Source: Caryophanales bacterium UBA6865 (GTDB lineage: Bacteria > Bacillota_I > Bacilli_A > RFN20 > CAG-826). Taken from it: 64,000 nucleotides of DNA. The translations under genes and the position numbers were made by a program. The stretch spans positions 62,001-126,000 of the forward strand of contig DKCV01000013.1 in the NCBI GenBank assembly GCA_002449265.1, given 5' to 3'. The notes under the pieces are model-generated. The model was not told the origin of the DNA, ran no database searches, and saw nothing but the letters and a program-made list of their open reading frames with translations. Below, piece after piece: positions 24,498-33,120 of this stretch (positions are counted from its first letter, which is position 1; each line of letters opens with the position of its first letter).

Positions 24498-24994
24498 AAC
24501 ATAGTCCTCCTGAAATTTGATGTGGGTTGGGGTTAGAAAGCCATAGGGTCTTAGCTTTGTAGAACCCTAGCTATAACCATTCTATACTACGAACAGAGTA
24601 AGACGCTTCTCATATGCTCTATTCGCCGTGCGGAAGATATCATACCGAGCAAAATTCTAATTTCAATTATCAAAAAGATTCTTAAAGTAAAAGAAAACTT
24701 TTCGGTGTTATATCGTCTTCTTTTTTCTAAAGAAAAGTCGTGGTTTTGCGCCGAATTTTGAAACGCTATTTTTGAAAGAAGAAAGTCAATATCGATTTAT
24801 AGCAAACTATACACTGTCTAAAGAAAGCAAAAAGTCTTCGGAAGGCGCCTAACAAAACAATTTTAATTGTAAAGATTCGCTATTTTTTTGACGAACGAAT
24901 GAATCTGTCGCACTCGTTAAAATATTCGGAAGAGAATAAGAGAAAAGTCGTAGTATATTTATATGGATGAAATAAACAAGGAGAGTTATTTTTC
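24498..24994. other. 500-nt divergent intergenic region
   Basis: This separates nrdD and mscL. On the minus strand, in the nrdD leader, AGGGT and ACCCT at 24544-24570 can form a hairpin. I could not match an NrdR box. A 23-codon ATG frame at 24615 has no ribosome-binding site. On the mscL side, TATATT near 24954 is a possible -10 box and AAGGAG lies at 24979-24984. The rest shows nothing recognisable. Confidence 0.4.
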
Positions 24995-25726
24995 ATGAAA
25001 AAGAAGAAAAGTTTCAAAGAGCAACAAAAGAACTTTTGGGCAGATTTCAAGGCCTTCATGTTACGTGGCAACGTGCTTGATCTTGCCGTTGGCGTTATCA
25101 TCGGCGGTGCGTTCAACGCGATTGTTACCGCGCTTGTTAACATTTTGCTTAGTATTTGCACTTGGACAGTCCCGGGTGGCCTAAAAGGACTTGTTACGGT
25201 TTTGCCTGCCGTGAATAGTACTCAAGCTGGCATGAATACTGCCATTGGATTAGGTCAACAGTTCGATGCGGGCAAATTGCAAGAGCTTGCAAAAACTCAA
25301 GCAATTGCCGATTATGGCAAAACCGTTGTCGAAGGGAATCCAAATTTAATTGAATCCGTTAAGACGACAATTCTTAGCAAATACACCTTACACGGAACAA
25401 CTTATTTCTATAATGGCAGCGCCCTTATTGACTGGGGCGCATTCATTAATGCAATCGTTTCCTTCTTAATTATCGGATTCACTCTATTTATCATTGTTCG
25501 TACGGTGAAAGTTATTGGGGAAAAGAACAAGGAACTTAAAGAAAAAGCCCTTGCGGAATTAAAGACCAAAACGGAAAAAGACGCCGAAGAAGCGCCTACT
25601 CCAGCTGTGGAAGAAGCGGCACCCGCACCCGTTACTCCAGTTACACCCGCCGATATTGATGTCTTGCTTGAAATCCGCGACGAACTAAAGAAGCTCAACG
25701 AAAAAGATAAAAAAGAAGAAAAATAA
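24995..25726 (+). CDS. mscL: Large-conductance mechanosensitive channel, enlarged
   Basis: 243 residues against the usual 120-150. The first helix, MLRGNVLDLAVGVIIGGAF, is the classic MscL signature. The second (about 146-166) is IVSFLIIGFTLFIIV. About 95 residues lie between them instead of roughly 30-50, including a polar stretch rich in small residues. The C-terminus has an alanine/proline/glutamate-rich insert before the standard cytoplasmic helix IDVLLEIRDELKKLN. The protein would act as a tension-gated safety valve against hypo-osmotic shock. AAGGAG precedes the ATG and a terminator follows. Confidence 0.9.
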   Translation: MKKKKSFKEQQKNFWADFKAFMLRGNVLDLAVGVIIGGAFNAIVTALVNILLSICTWTVPGGLKGLVTVLPAVNSTQAGMNTAIGLGQQFDAGKLQELAKTQAIADYGKTVVEGNPNLIESVKTTILSKYTLHGTTYFYNGSALIDWGAFINAIVSFLIIGFTLFIIVRTVKVIGEKNKELKEKALAELKTKTEKDAEEAPTPAVEEAAPAPVTPVTPADIDVLLEIRDELKKLNEKDKKEEK

Positions 25727-25740
25727 GATAAAAAATCAAT

Positions 25741-25782
25741 AAAACGTCCGTTGCTCCAAAACGAGTTGCGGACGCTTTTTAT
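25741..25782 (+). terminator. Intrinsic terminator after mscL
   Basis: GTCCGTTGCTC and GAGTTGCGGAC form a hairpin with an imperfect middle, followed by CTTTTT. Confidence 0.8.
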
Positions 25783-25830
25783 TCCGTAGTGCTTTTTAAA
25801 AAATAAGTGCTTACTGCGGCGATTATTAAC

Positions 25831-25882
25831 AAAAACCCTGCAAAAACCGAATAATTGAAATCGAATAAAAGACAGGGTTTTT
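25831..25882 (+). terminator. Possible long-loop terminator
   Basis: AAAAACCCTG and CAGGGTTTTT are perfect complements around a 32-nt loop. It may back up the mscL terminator or be a leader structure of the next gene. Confidence 0.35.
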
Positions 25883-25995
25883 GGAAAAATATCCGTAATA
25901 TTTGAATCAATTCGTTTTTATGAATATCGTCCGTAAAAACGATTACAAAAGCACAAATGTGACGGAAGTTCGTATAATTTGCGAGAGGGATAATT

Positions 25996-27099
25996 ATGAT
26001 TAGAAACTTGCACTTTGAAGGAATCGAAAATTTTAGAGATTTAGGAGGTTATGAAACTCCCTATGGTCACACGCATCCTGGGGTGATTTATCGAAGCGGT
26101 TCCTTAACTAACGCCACAGATAACGATTTAGACAAGATGGCTTCTTTGGGCATCAAAACGATTATTGACCTTCGCGACCAAAATAGTCCTTCCACAAAAT
26201 TAGACCGTGCGAAAGTTGATCCTCGCTTTTTGACGATTGAATGCTCCGTGAATGGAAATGGGAGAATCCCTGTGGATTATGAGGATGGGGTTTCTAGCTA
26301 CTTGGAAATGCTAGAGGATCCTCGCCAAGCACGAAAAATCCTTTATTCCATCATGAACTCTCCAAAACCACTTTTGATTCATTGCATGGCGGGAAAAGAC
26401 AGGACTGGCGTATTTTCCTCTTTGATTTTGCTTGCGAATGGCGTTTCTATCGACGACGTGAATGAAAACTATATGGAATCTTTTCCTCTTCTAGCGCCTT
26501 CCACTAGAAAATTAAAGCAAGAAGACCCTTCTTTTCCGCTTTTCCCTTTGACACCTAATCAATTCTTATTTTTAGATTTCTATGACGCTTTTCTTTCTAG
26601 ATGGGGAAGCGTAGACGATTATTTAGAGTGGCTACTTTTCACCGATGATGAAATCGAACTCTTCCATAACTTACTTGGGAAGCAAGAGAAGAGCTGTGGG
26701 GCGGTTGTTTTCCATGATAATGACATTTTAGTGGAGCATATGCATCAAGGGCACTATAGCATTCCGAAAGGCCACGTAGAACTTTTTGACAAAAACGATG
26801 AAGCGACCGCGCTTCGGGAAATTAAAGAAGAGACTGGCTTAGACGCTAATTTAATGAAAAGTCATACCTATTCTATTTACTATTCGCCTAAGGTAGGCGT
26901 AGCAAAAGAAGTTAAATTTTTTATCGCCGATGTTACTAGTAAAGATGTAACCCCTCAAAAAGAAGAAGTCAGCGATATTTATTGGCTTTCTCCTAATGAC
27001 GCGGTTCGTTGTATGTCTCACGATAGCGATAAGAAAGTCATCCAATGGGCTTGCGAAGAACGTGCGAGAATTCTTTATCACTATAAGAAAAATCAATAG
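25996..27099 (+). CDS. Tyrosine phosphatase-Nudix hydrolase fusion
   Basis: 367 residues. Residues 1-225 are a tyrosine-phosphatase domain opening FEGIENFRDLGGY, with CX5R loop HCMAGKDRTG and nucleophile Cys130. Residues 233-367 are a Nudix domain of Ap4A-hydrolase type: IPKGHVE, then LREIKEETGL. The Nudix box appears one residue longer than the standard spacing (GHVELFDKNDEATALRE), and the first glutamate position is Asp or Lys, so catalysis should be tested. The phosphatase half is a paralogue of the gene at 18592. The stop overlaps the convergent ATP-grasp gene by 7 nt. GAGGGATAATT before the ATG is the ribosome-binding site. Confidence 0.85.
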   Translation: MIRNLHFEGIENFRDLGGYETPYGHTHPGVIYRSGSLTNATDNDLDKMASLGIKTIIDLRDQNSPSTKLDRAKVDPRFLTIECSVNGNGRIPVDYEDGVSSYLEMLEDPRQARKILYSIMNSPKPLLIHCMAGKDRTGVFSSLILLANGVSIDDVNENYMESFPLLAPSTRKLKQEDPSFPLFPLTPNQFLFLDFYDAFLSRWGSVDDYLEWLLFTDDEIELFHNLLGKQEKSCGAVVFHDNDILVEHMHQGHYSIPKGHVELFDKNDEATALREIKEETGLDANLMKSHTYSIYYSPKVGVAKEVKFFIADVTSKDVTPQKEEVSDIYWLSPNDAVRCMSHDSDKKVIQWACEERARILYHYKKNQ

Positions 27100-27974
27100 A
27101 TTGTCTTAATAATGTGCTCACAATAGGCTTTGGCGATGTTTTTACCAGTGGCCTTTTCGATTCCGTCAATGAAGGCGTTGCTATTGACTTCACATAAGAC
27201 CGGAGAGCCATTTTCTCCAAGCAATAAATCAACGCCGCAATAATCTAAATCCAAAATACGTGCAGCTTTTTCTGCCATCTCAATGAATGAAGCAGGAGGA
27301 GTGAAACTTTCTCCTTTTCCGCCTAAGGCGATATTGCTACGAAAATCACCGTTTTCGTTATAGCGTTTCATGCATGCGAATACTTTTTTGTTGATGACGA
27401 TGATACGAAAATCTTTTCCAAAAGAGCTACGGATAAAGGATTGATATAAGCGGGGCAAGTAAGCAATTTCGTTCTCTTTTGCGATTAATTCTTCACGGTT
27501 ATGGATTAAACTGACGCCTCTTCCTTGCGAACCATAATTGGTTTTACTCACGAAAGGATAAGCAAGTTCTTTTTCAAGATGATTTAGGAAAGAAAGATCA
27601 TTTTTATTAGAGTAGCAAAGAGGACCGCTGATGGTTTTTGGCATTGCGATGCCGTGACCAGCGAGCGCTAAATAAGTGAGCATTTTATCGTCACAAAGGC
27701 GAATCGCTTCGGCATGATTGAATAAACGGAATCCATTTTGTTCAAGCATATAAGCGATGTAAGGATCTTTATCTAAGTAGATGATAAAATCCACTTTTAA
27801 ATCTTTCTTTTTGAAATTTCCGCCATCATCAATATAAGAAAAAATTTCGGCGTTATTGGTAATCTCGATTTCAATGTCATAATGTCGAAATTCTTCTTGG
27901 AGGCGAACCGCTAGATGGAGCAAGCCAACGTAAGCGATGTATGCGTTTAAAATAACAATCCCTTTTCGAAACAT
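27093..27974 (-). CDS. RimK-like ATP-grasp ligase
   Basis: 293 residues. The ATP-grasp fold shows in PFVSKTNYGSQGRGVSLI (the flexible phosphate-binding loop), FGKDFRIIVIN, and the magnesium motif GVDLLLGENGSPVLCEVNSN. Members attach amino acids such as glutamate to proteins or small molecules, or make 2,4-dihydroxybutyrate-type ligations; the substrate here is unknown. On the minus strand TATAAT (27986-27981) ends 6 nt before the ATG and there is no Shine-Dalgarno, so the message is probably leaderless. It converges on, and overlaps by 7 nt, the phosphatase-Nudix gene. Confidence 0.8.
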   Translation of the reverse strand: MFRKGIVILNAYIAYVGLLHLAVRLQEEFRHYDIEIEITNNAEIFSYIDDGGNFKKKDLKVDFIIYLDKDPYIAYMLEQNGFRLFNHAEAIRLCDDKMLTYLALAGHGIAMPKTISGPLCYSNKNDLSFLNHLEKELAYPFVSKTNYGSQGRGVSLIHNREELIAKENEIAYLPRLYQSFIRSSFGKDFRIIVINKKVFACMKRYNENGDFRSNIALGGKGESFTPPASFIEMAEKAARILDLDYCGVDLLLGENGSPVLCEVNSNAFIDGIEKATGKNIAKAYCEHIIKTIY

Positions 27975-28105
27975 GCTGCTATTATAGCTTCATCGCTGTT
28001 TCAGATGTGACAACTCTTTCAAATTGAAATTGTGTCAAATGAAACTATTTGTAAAAATTTTATCGAACAAGGTGGATTAGTTTTCCAAAATTAGAGAATC
28101 TTTCT

Positions 28106-28133
28106 TTGAAAGGAATCGTTTGCGCGTTAAACT
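28106..28133 (+). promoter_or_regulatory. Promoter of the GtrA-like gene, leaderless geometry
   Basis: TTGAAA (28106-28111), a 16-bp spacer and TAAACT (28128-28133) end 6 nt before the ATG at 28140. No Shine-Dalgarno is present. Confidence 0.7.
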
Positions 28134-28139
28134 AATTTT

Positions 28140-29126
28140 ATGATAGAAAACGAAAACATTACTATTGCTCCACAAAAAAAGAAATCACGGTTGGGCGAAA
28201 TCTTCCGCTTTATTGTTATTGGCTGCTTATGCACCATTATTGATTTTGCAATTGAATATCTTTTAGGGCTTGCCTTTGCAAATAACCTTTCTTTATTAGG
28301 CTCTAAGACAACTGACGGAAATGTTATTCCAGGATATGGCTCTTATTTAGCGATTTCCATTTGCGTTATATGTGGCTTTGGGATTTCCTTATTGGTTAAC
28401 TTCTTCTTTTCTAGAAAGTGGGTTTTCCAAGACGTTGATAAGAACACCAATTACAACACCCCACGTTATTTCTGGAAATATACTTGGTTCGCGATTGGCG
28501 GATTGGCTCTAGGTATTGGCGTTCAATGCTTATGCTTATGGGTTATTGACTTAATTTGGGATATCAATCTTTCTATCGATCCGTTCCAGAAAGTGGACTG
28601 GGGAAAACTCTTCCATGACGGTAACATTGCATTTTGGGCATTTTTTGCTGCATTTTGCATTAAGACCTTTATTGTTCTTTTCTACAATTATTGGACAAGA
28701 AAGACCTTTATCTTCAAATCGCCAAAAACAGCAGTTGTGGTTGATAAAGCTTCCACTTCCATCAATGATGAAGTCATTAAAAATCACTATCGCAGTGACG
28801 CGACCGTTTTTAGTGATTTAGCGCCAGGCGCTTCTAAAGAAGAGAAAAAAGAAGAACCGAAAATCGTGCCGATGATTGAGCACAAAGTCGAAGAAAAGAA
28901 AAAAGTAATCCCTACTAACGACAACGTCGACGTTGTTTTTGGAAAGCCACAATTCAATTGGGGCAAACGCTTAACGAAACAAAATGTCCGCGACATTATT
29001 TATGCGAGCTTAGAAATCTACGATAAGCGAACAACGCCTGTCGCTAGCAAAGCGACCATCAAAAAGATGATTGTCGATGCCATTCTAGAAGAAGATGATA
29101 AAATGCGTCGAGGAATCGACGAGTAA
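28140..29126 (+). CDS. GtrA-like membrane protein with cytosolic C-terminal extension
   Basis: 328 residues, more than twice the usual GtrA length. Four membrane helices lie in the first 200 residues, beginning with IFRFIVIGCLCTIIDFAIEY, the typical GtrA opening, and FFFSRKWVF is a family motif. GtrA-like proteins are thought to help move lipid-linked sugars. The C-terminal 125 residues are charged (EEKKEEPK and further on) and end in a compact segment containing LTKQNVRDIIYASLEIYDK; I do not recognise this part. The gene is monocistronic between a leaderless promoter and a terminator. Confidence 0.8.
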   Translation: MIENENITIAPQKKKSRLGEIFRFIVIGCLCTIIDFAIEYLLGLAFANNLSLLGSKTTDGNVIPGYGSYLAISICVICGFGISLLVNFFFSRKWVFQDVDKNTNYNTPRYFWKYTWFAIGGLALGIGVQCLCLWVIDLIWDINLSIDPFQKVDWGKLFHDGNIAFWAFFAAFCIKTFIVLFYNYWTRKTFIFKSPKTAVVVDKASTSINDEVIKNHYRSDATVFSDLAPGASKEEKKEEPKIVPMIEHKVEEKKKVIPTNDNVDVVFGKPQFNWGKRLTKQNVRDIIYASLEIYDKRTTPVASKATIKKMIVDAILEEDDKMRRGIDE

Positions 29127-29140
29127 AAACACGGATAAGC

Positions 29141-29177
29141 AAAACAATCTACCTCATTCATCAAGGTAGATTGTTTT
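29141..29177 (+). terminator. Terminator whose stem contains the end of the opposing gene
   Basis: AAAACAATCTACCT and AGGTAGATTGTTTT are a perfect 14-bp inverted repeat with a 9-nt loop, symmetrical for both strands. The stop codon and last codons of the minus-strand kinase gene lie within it. Confidence 0.8.
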
Positions 29178-29636
29178 AATTTCAGAGAAGAATTTTGCGA
29201 CTTCTTCTGTTGGCTCTTCGTAGTGATCGATAAAATTTTGAATTGCAGCTTCTGGCACCCATTTTTCTTTTCTCCGCATTTTGTTGCGTTTAAAGCATAA
29301 AGAATAATCATGCATCTTAAAAAGAATCAGGATTGCTTTGTCGTAGCCTTTTAAGCGATGCATATAATAGTCTCTACGATAATTATCGGTAAAAGTGCTA
29401 TCCTCGATGACGGTGCATTCGCCTTCGTTTTCTATAAACCATTCGTTCCCTAACGCAATCATCTTATCGTAAAGAATGCGTCTATCTTTTGGGAACGATT
29501 GATAATCTCCCATAACGGAAAAACGAACTTGATCAGTGTCTATGATGCGAACGTTTTTATGAGTTTTAGCATACGCTTCGTTCCAAGTGGATTTTCCACT
29601 TCCGGGAACTCCGCAAGTCATGATGAGTGTTTTCAT
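29154..29636 (-). CDS. Small P-loop kinase (AAA_33/polynucleotide kinase-like)
   Basis: 160 residues. GVPGSGKST near residue 10 is a Walker A motif; RIIDTDQVRFSVMGD and DSTFTDNYRRDYY match the zeta-toxin/T4 polynucleotide kinase-like small kinases. The substrate is unknown: nucleotide ends, a sugar and a small molecule are all possible. It lies 22 nt downstream of cysE on the same strand and may be the last gene of the cysK-cysE unit, though no functional link is obvious. Its last codons form part of the opposing gene's terminator. Confidence 0.75.
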   Translation of the reverse strand: MKTLIMTCGVPGSGKSTWNEAYAKTHKNVRIIDTDQVRFSVMGDYQSFPKDRRILYDKMIALGNEWFIENEGECTVIEDSTFTDNYRRDYYMHRLKGYDKAILILFKMHDYSLCFKRNKMRRKEKWVPEAAIQNFIDHYEEPTEEVAKFFSEIKTIYLDE

Positions 29637-29658
29637 TATTTTTAGTCTTTCCTCTGCT

Positions 29659-30489
29659 TTAGTTTTTATCTTGTTTTGTCACGATTTTAATGCCGCTATC
29701 ACAAAGATAGACGACACTATCTTCGGCTATTGAATCGGTAAGATATACGTTAGCCCCAATCGTAGAGCCTCTCCCTATAACGGTATTCCCGCCTAGAATC
29801 GAAGCGTTGGAATAAATCGTGACATTATCTTCGATTGTAGGGTGACGACGTCTACCTTTGAGCAATTTCCCTCTTGATAATGATTTTGCTCCAATCGTAA
29901 CGCCTTGATAGAGTTTGACATTATCTCCAATGATCGCGGTTTCTCCAATGACAATACCAGTTCCATGGTCGATAAAGAGATTCTTACCAATTGTCGCGCC
30001 TGGACTAATATCGATGCCGGTTTCTTTATGGGCTTTCTCACTAATGATTCTAGCGGCTTGCTTCATGCCGATTCGATAAAGAGGATGGGCGATTCGATAA
30101 TGAAGAATCGCGGAGAATCCGGGATAGCTTTGAACAATTTCTTCAATGGAATCACTCGCGGGATCCCCCTCTAAAATACTATCCGCGCTGCCAAAAACGA
30201 GTTCTCGAATTGAGGGGAGTAGCGATAAGAAATGCTCGCATTCTTGCTCGACGTTTCCGATGCCGCTTTCCTTTAATAATTCGCTTAATTTCTCTTTGAT
30301 TTCTTCAATAACCCTTGCAATATCCTCGTCTTTATAATCGATTTTGATGAAATCAAGAGTGACTAGTTTTTCGCAGGCTTCATAAAAAGAATAAACCAAA
30401 GGAACCGATATATTGCTCTTTTTATCGGCTCTTCTCTTTTGATATTCTTTTTTCATCTCTTCGATTAGATTTTGAGTATCCATAGTCAT
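29659..30489 (-). CDS. cysE: Serine O-acetyltransferase
   Basis: 276 residues. The left-handed beta-helix of hexapeptide repeats is clear (GATIGKNLFIDHGTGIVIGE, then NVKLYQGVTIGAKSL), including the catalytic DHG histidine. The enzyme converts L-serine and acetyl-CoA to O-acetylserine. The chain has a helical N-terminal domain of about 130 residues, longer than in short Bacillus forms and similar to the EpsC-type group. It lies 3 nt after cysK, so both steps of cysteine synthesis are translated together. Confidence 0.93.
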   Translation of the reverse strand: MTMDTQNLIEEMKKEYQKRRADKKSNISVPLVYSFYEACEKLVTLDFIKIDYKDEDIARVIEEIKEKLSELLKESGIGNVEQECEHFLSLLPSIRELVFGSADSILEGDPASDSIEEIVQSYPGFSAILHYRIAHPLYRIGMKQAARIISEKAHKETGIDISPGATIGKNLFIDHGTGIVIGETAIIGDNVKLYQGVTIGAKSLSRGKLLKGRRRHPTIEDNVTIYSNASILGGNTVIGRGSTIGANVYLTDSIAEDSVVYLCDSGIKIVTKQDKN

Positions 30490-30492
30490 TAT

Positions 30493-31416
30493 TTATTCAA
30501 AAAGTCCTGGGACGGATAGGTATCTTTCACCGTTATCAGGAAGAACGGTTACTAAGTTTTTGCCAGGGTTTTCTTTAGCGTAGCGTACCAAAGCTGAGAC
30601 ATTCGCGCCTGATGAGATGCCTGCAAAAATCCCTTCTTTTCTCGCGAGTAAGCGTGTGAATTCATAGGCATCTTCGTCTTTCATTTCAATCACTTTATCT
30701 ACGTAAGTTAGATCAAGAACGTCTGGCTTAAAGCCAGCGCCGATTCCTTGAATTTTATGAGGGCCTTTTCTTCCTTCACTGATGAAAGGGGAATTCTCTG
30801 GTTCAATACCGATTGTGATGATGTTCTTATTTTGTTCTTTTAAATATCGAGAAGTACCAGTCAAGGTTCCGCCTGTACCGAATGCGGCGATGAAAATATC
30901 AATGTTCCCATCTAAATCACGATAAATTTCTGGGCCGGTTGTTTTATAGTGGGCTAAGGAATTATCACGATTCGTGAATTGAGAAGGAATAAAAGCGCTT
31001 GGTAGAGATGAAGCGTATTTTTTAGCTTCTTCTATCGCTAGGCTCATTCCGCCTTTCGCGTCTACTAGACGAATATCCGCCCCAAACGCTTTCATGATTT
31101 TTATACGTTCAACGGAGCAATTGCTCGGCATGAAAATAACGCATTTCATTCCTAATGTCGCAGCGATTGCGGCGAGTCCAATGCCTGTATTTCCGCTTGT
31201 TGGCTCTACAATTATGGTGTCTTTGGTGATTTCGTTACGCTTTAAAGCCCCTAGAATCATTTCTTTTGCGATTCTATCTTTGATTGAACCGGTAGGGTTG
31301 GTGCGTTCGAATTTCGCAAATATCCTCGCTTTTAAATCAAAATATTCCTCTAAGTGTTTTAATTCGATCAGTGGAGTATTCCCAATAACATCCAATATGC
31401 TTTCTTTGACGTTCAT
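30493..31416 (-). CDS. cysK: Cysteine synthase (O-acetylserine thiol-lyase)
   Basis: 307 residues from the ATG at 31416. NPTGSIKDR holds the lysine that binds pyridoxal phosphate, EPTSGNTGIG is the substrate loop, and GTGGTLTG binds the cofactor phosphate. It makes cysteine from O-acetylserine and sulfide. GGGAG lies 8 nt before this ATG; a TTG five codons upstream is less likely. Co-transcribed with cysE. Confidence 0.95.
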   Translation of the reverse strand: MNVKESILDVIGNTPLIELKHLEEYFDLKARIFAKFERTNPTGSIKDRIAKEMILGALKRNEITKDTIIVEPTSGNTGIGLAAIAATLGMKCVIFMPSNCSVERIKIMKAFGADIRLVDAKGGMSLAIEEAKKYASSLPSAFIPSQFTNRDNSLAHYKTTGPEIYRDLDGNIDIFIAAFGTGGTLTGTSRYLKEQNKNIITIGIEPENSPFISEGRKGPHKIQGIGAGFKPDVLDLTYVDKVIEMKDEDAYEFTRLLARKEGIFAGISSGANVSALVRYAKENPGKNLVTVLPDNGERYLSVPGLFE

Positions 31417-31480
31417 AAAATTGACTCCCAAAAAATATTATAGAGGATTGAGTGGGGGATTGAGGGATTTCTTCCGATTT

Positions 31481-33106
31481 TTATTTATTGGCTAAGTAAT
31501 TTTGAAATTCCTTGCTTAAGGAAATGTAATCGATTTTCCCTACATTTGTGTGCTCGAAATTGTTTTTTGCAAAAATAAAGTCGGGAAGCTCATAAGAATT
31601 AAATTCTTCTTTAAGCGCTTCTAGAATATCGTTTTTCTTAGAATCAAAAGAAACGCCATCTTTTAAATGAACGAATAGAGCCGTGTAGTCACGTCCATCT
31701 TTTTGTTCGCCTAAATAGGCGCATTCTTCGATATAAGGGAGTGAAGAGACAAATTTCTCTATCGCAAGAGGATAAATATTTAATCCTTTCTTTTTTATCA
31801 TGCGTTTTTTACGGGAAACAAAGAACAAGAAACCATCTTTATCCATATAGCCGATATCGCCCGTCTTTACCCACGATTTGCCACCAAAGTGATAGAAAGG
31901 ATCTTTTTGGTCGAAGTAGCCATTCATGAGAGTTTCGCCAGATACCGTGATTTCTCCCGTTTCGCCAGGTTTGACTTCCTTACCCTCGTCATCAAGTATT
32001 TTTACGATGACTCCTGGTAATGGCTTTCCAATGCTGCCTTTTTTATTGTCAGATAGACGATTGACGCTTAAAACGGTCACCGCTTCGGTTAACCCATATC
32101 CTTCTAGCATCTTTCCAATGCTGCCGCCTTCGCTTAAGCGGTTATTGAAACGCTCAATTAAGGCAGGGGAAATGAAATCTCCACCTACGAAGCATTCGCG
32201 GATTGGCGCAAGAAGTTTGCCTTTAAAATGCTTATTTTTGAGCAATGCTTCGTATAAGGCGGGCACTCCAATAAGAATATTGAGACGTTTCTTTTTTAAT
32301 AATTTTATAACTTTGTTGGTGCGGAAAGAAGGAAGCAAAGCGATTCTTCCTCCATATAGTAGAAGCGTTAAAACGCCCATTGTGAGTCCGAAACCGTGGA
32401 ACATCGGAAGCGCCGCTAACATGGTTTTGTCATGCATTTCTTCTTCTTTAACGCCTACGATCCATAAACCGGTGCTAATCACGGAAAGGAAAGCGTAGTC
32501 GCTTAACACAATCGTCTTGCTTTTTCCTGTCGTTCCTCCACTAGAAAGAAGGATTCTCCCAGTCTTAGAGTCATAGTGAATTTCTTTATCCGCGCGCTTT
32601 TTGCAGGCATTTCTGAATCTATGAAGCTCTTTGTGGGCGTGATAAAGGGCTAGCTTTTTGTGGTTGATTAAATAAAATGCGACTTTTTTAAATAGCGGCA
32701 AAGAATTCGTAAAATCCAATATGAGCATTGGAATATTTTTCGTAAGGAGTTTGTCATAGAAACGAACAAAAAGAGAAACCGTTACTAATAGTTTCGAGTT
32801 TTTCTCCTCGAATTCGCGCATGATGTTTTCTTGGCTCGTAAGTGGGTGAAGTAGATGCACTTTGATTCCTGCTTGAGAAGCGCCTAAAAAAGCGGCAACG
32901 GATTCTGGCGTGTTTGGTGCGACGATTGTAATGATGTCGTCTTTTGATAAGCCGAGCGAAAAATAATAAGCCGCGAATTTGTTACTAAGCTCTAAAAGAT
33001 CTAGATAGCTTAATGCTTTCCCTTCATAGTAAACGGCGTCCTTTGGCCCGCGCATTATCGCGGTAGCTCGAAAATTTTCGTAAATTGTTTTACTCGTATC
33101 AATCAT
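31481..33106 (-). CDS. AMP-forming acyl-CoA synthetase
   Basis: 541 residues from ATG 33106, which has AGAGG 7 nt upstream; a longer frame to 33202 lies inside the next gene and is rejected. Motifs in order: LLSSGGTTGKSK (P-loop), GYGLTEA, TGDIGYMDKDGF, and SRKKRMIKKKGLNIYP with the hinge and catalytic lysine region. These enzymes activate a carboxylic acid as an acyl-AMP and load it on CoA or a carrier. Long-chain fatty acid is the likeliest substrate, but this is not fixed by the sequence. The upstream acyltransferase (14 nt away) may use the product. Confidence 0.85.
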   Translation of the reverse strand: MIDTSKTIYENFRATAIMRGPKDAVYYEGKALSYLDLLELSNKFAAYYFSLGLSKDDIITIVAPNTPESVAAFLGASQAGIKVHLLHPLTSQENIMREFEEKNSKLLVTVSLFVRFYDKLLTKNIPMLILDFTNSLPLFKKVAFYLINHKKLALYHAHKELHRFRNACKKRADKEIHYDSKTGRILLSSGGTTGKSKTIVLSDYAFLSVISTGLWIVGVKEEEMHDKTMLAALPMFHGFGLTMGVLTLLLYGGRIALLPSFRTNKVIKLLKKKRLNILIGVPALYEALLKNKHFKGKLLAPIRECFVGGDFISPALIERFNNRLSEGGSIGKMLEGYGLTEAVTVLSVNRLSDNKKGSIGKPLPGVIVKILDDEGKEVKPGETGEITVSGETLMNGYFDQKDPFYHFGGKSWVKTGDIGYMDKDGFLFFVSRKKRMIKKKGLNIYPLAIEKFVSSLPYIEECAYLGEQKDGRDYTALFVHLKDGVSFDSKKNDILEALKEEFNSYELPDFIFAKNNFEHTNVGKIDYISLSKEFQNYLANK

Positions 33107-33120
33107 AAATAAACCTCTTA

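Noticed and set aside
24541..24575. NrdR box or riboswitch in the nrdD leader
   Set aside because: Only a weak AGGGT/ACCCT hairpin is visible; no pair of NrdR-type palindromes could be aligned by eye.
24615..24686. 23-codon ATG frame upstream of mscL (MLYSPCGRYHTEQ at the start)
   Set aside because: No ribosome-binding site, no promoter placed for it and no recognisable features; short open frames are expected by chance in a 500-nt gap.
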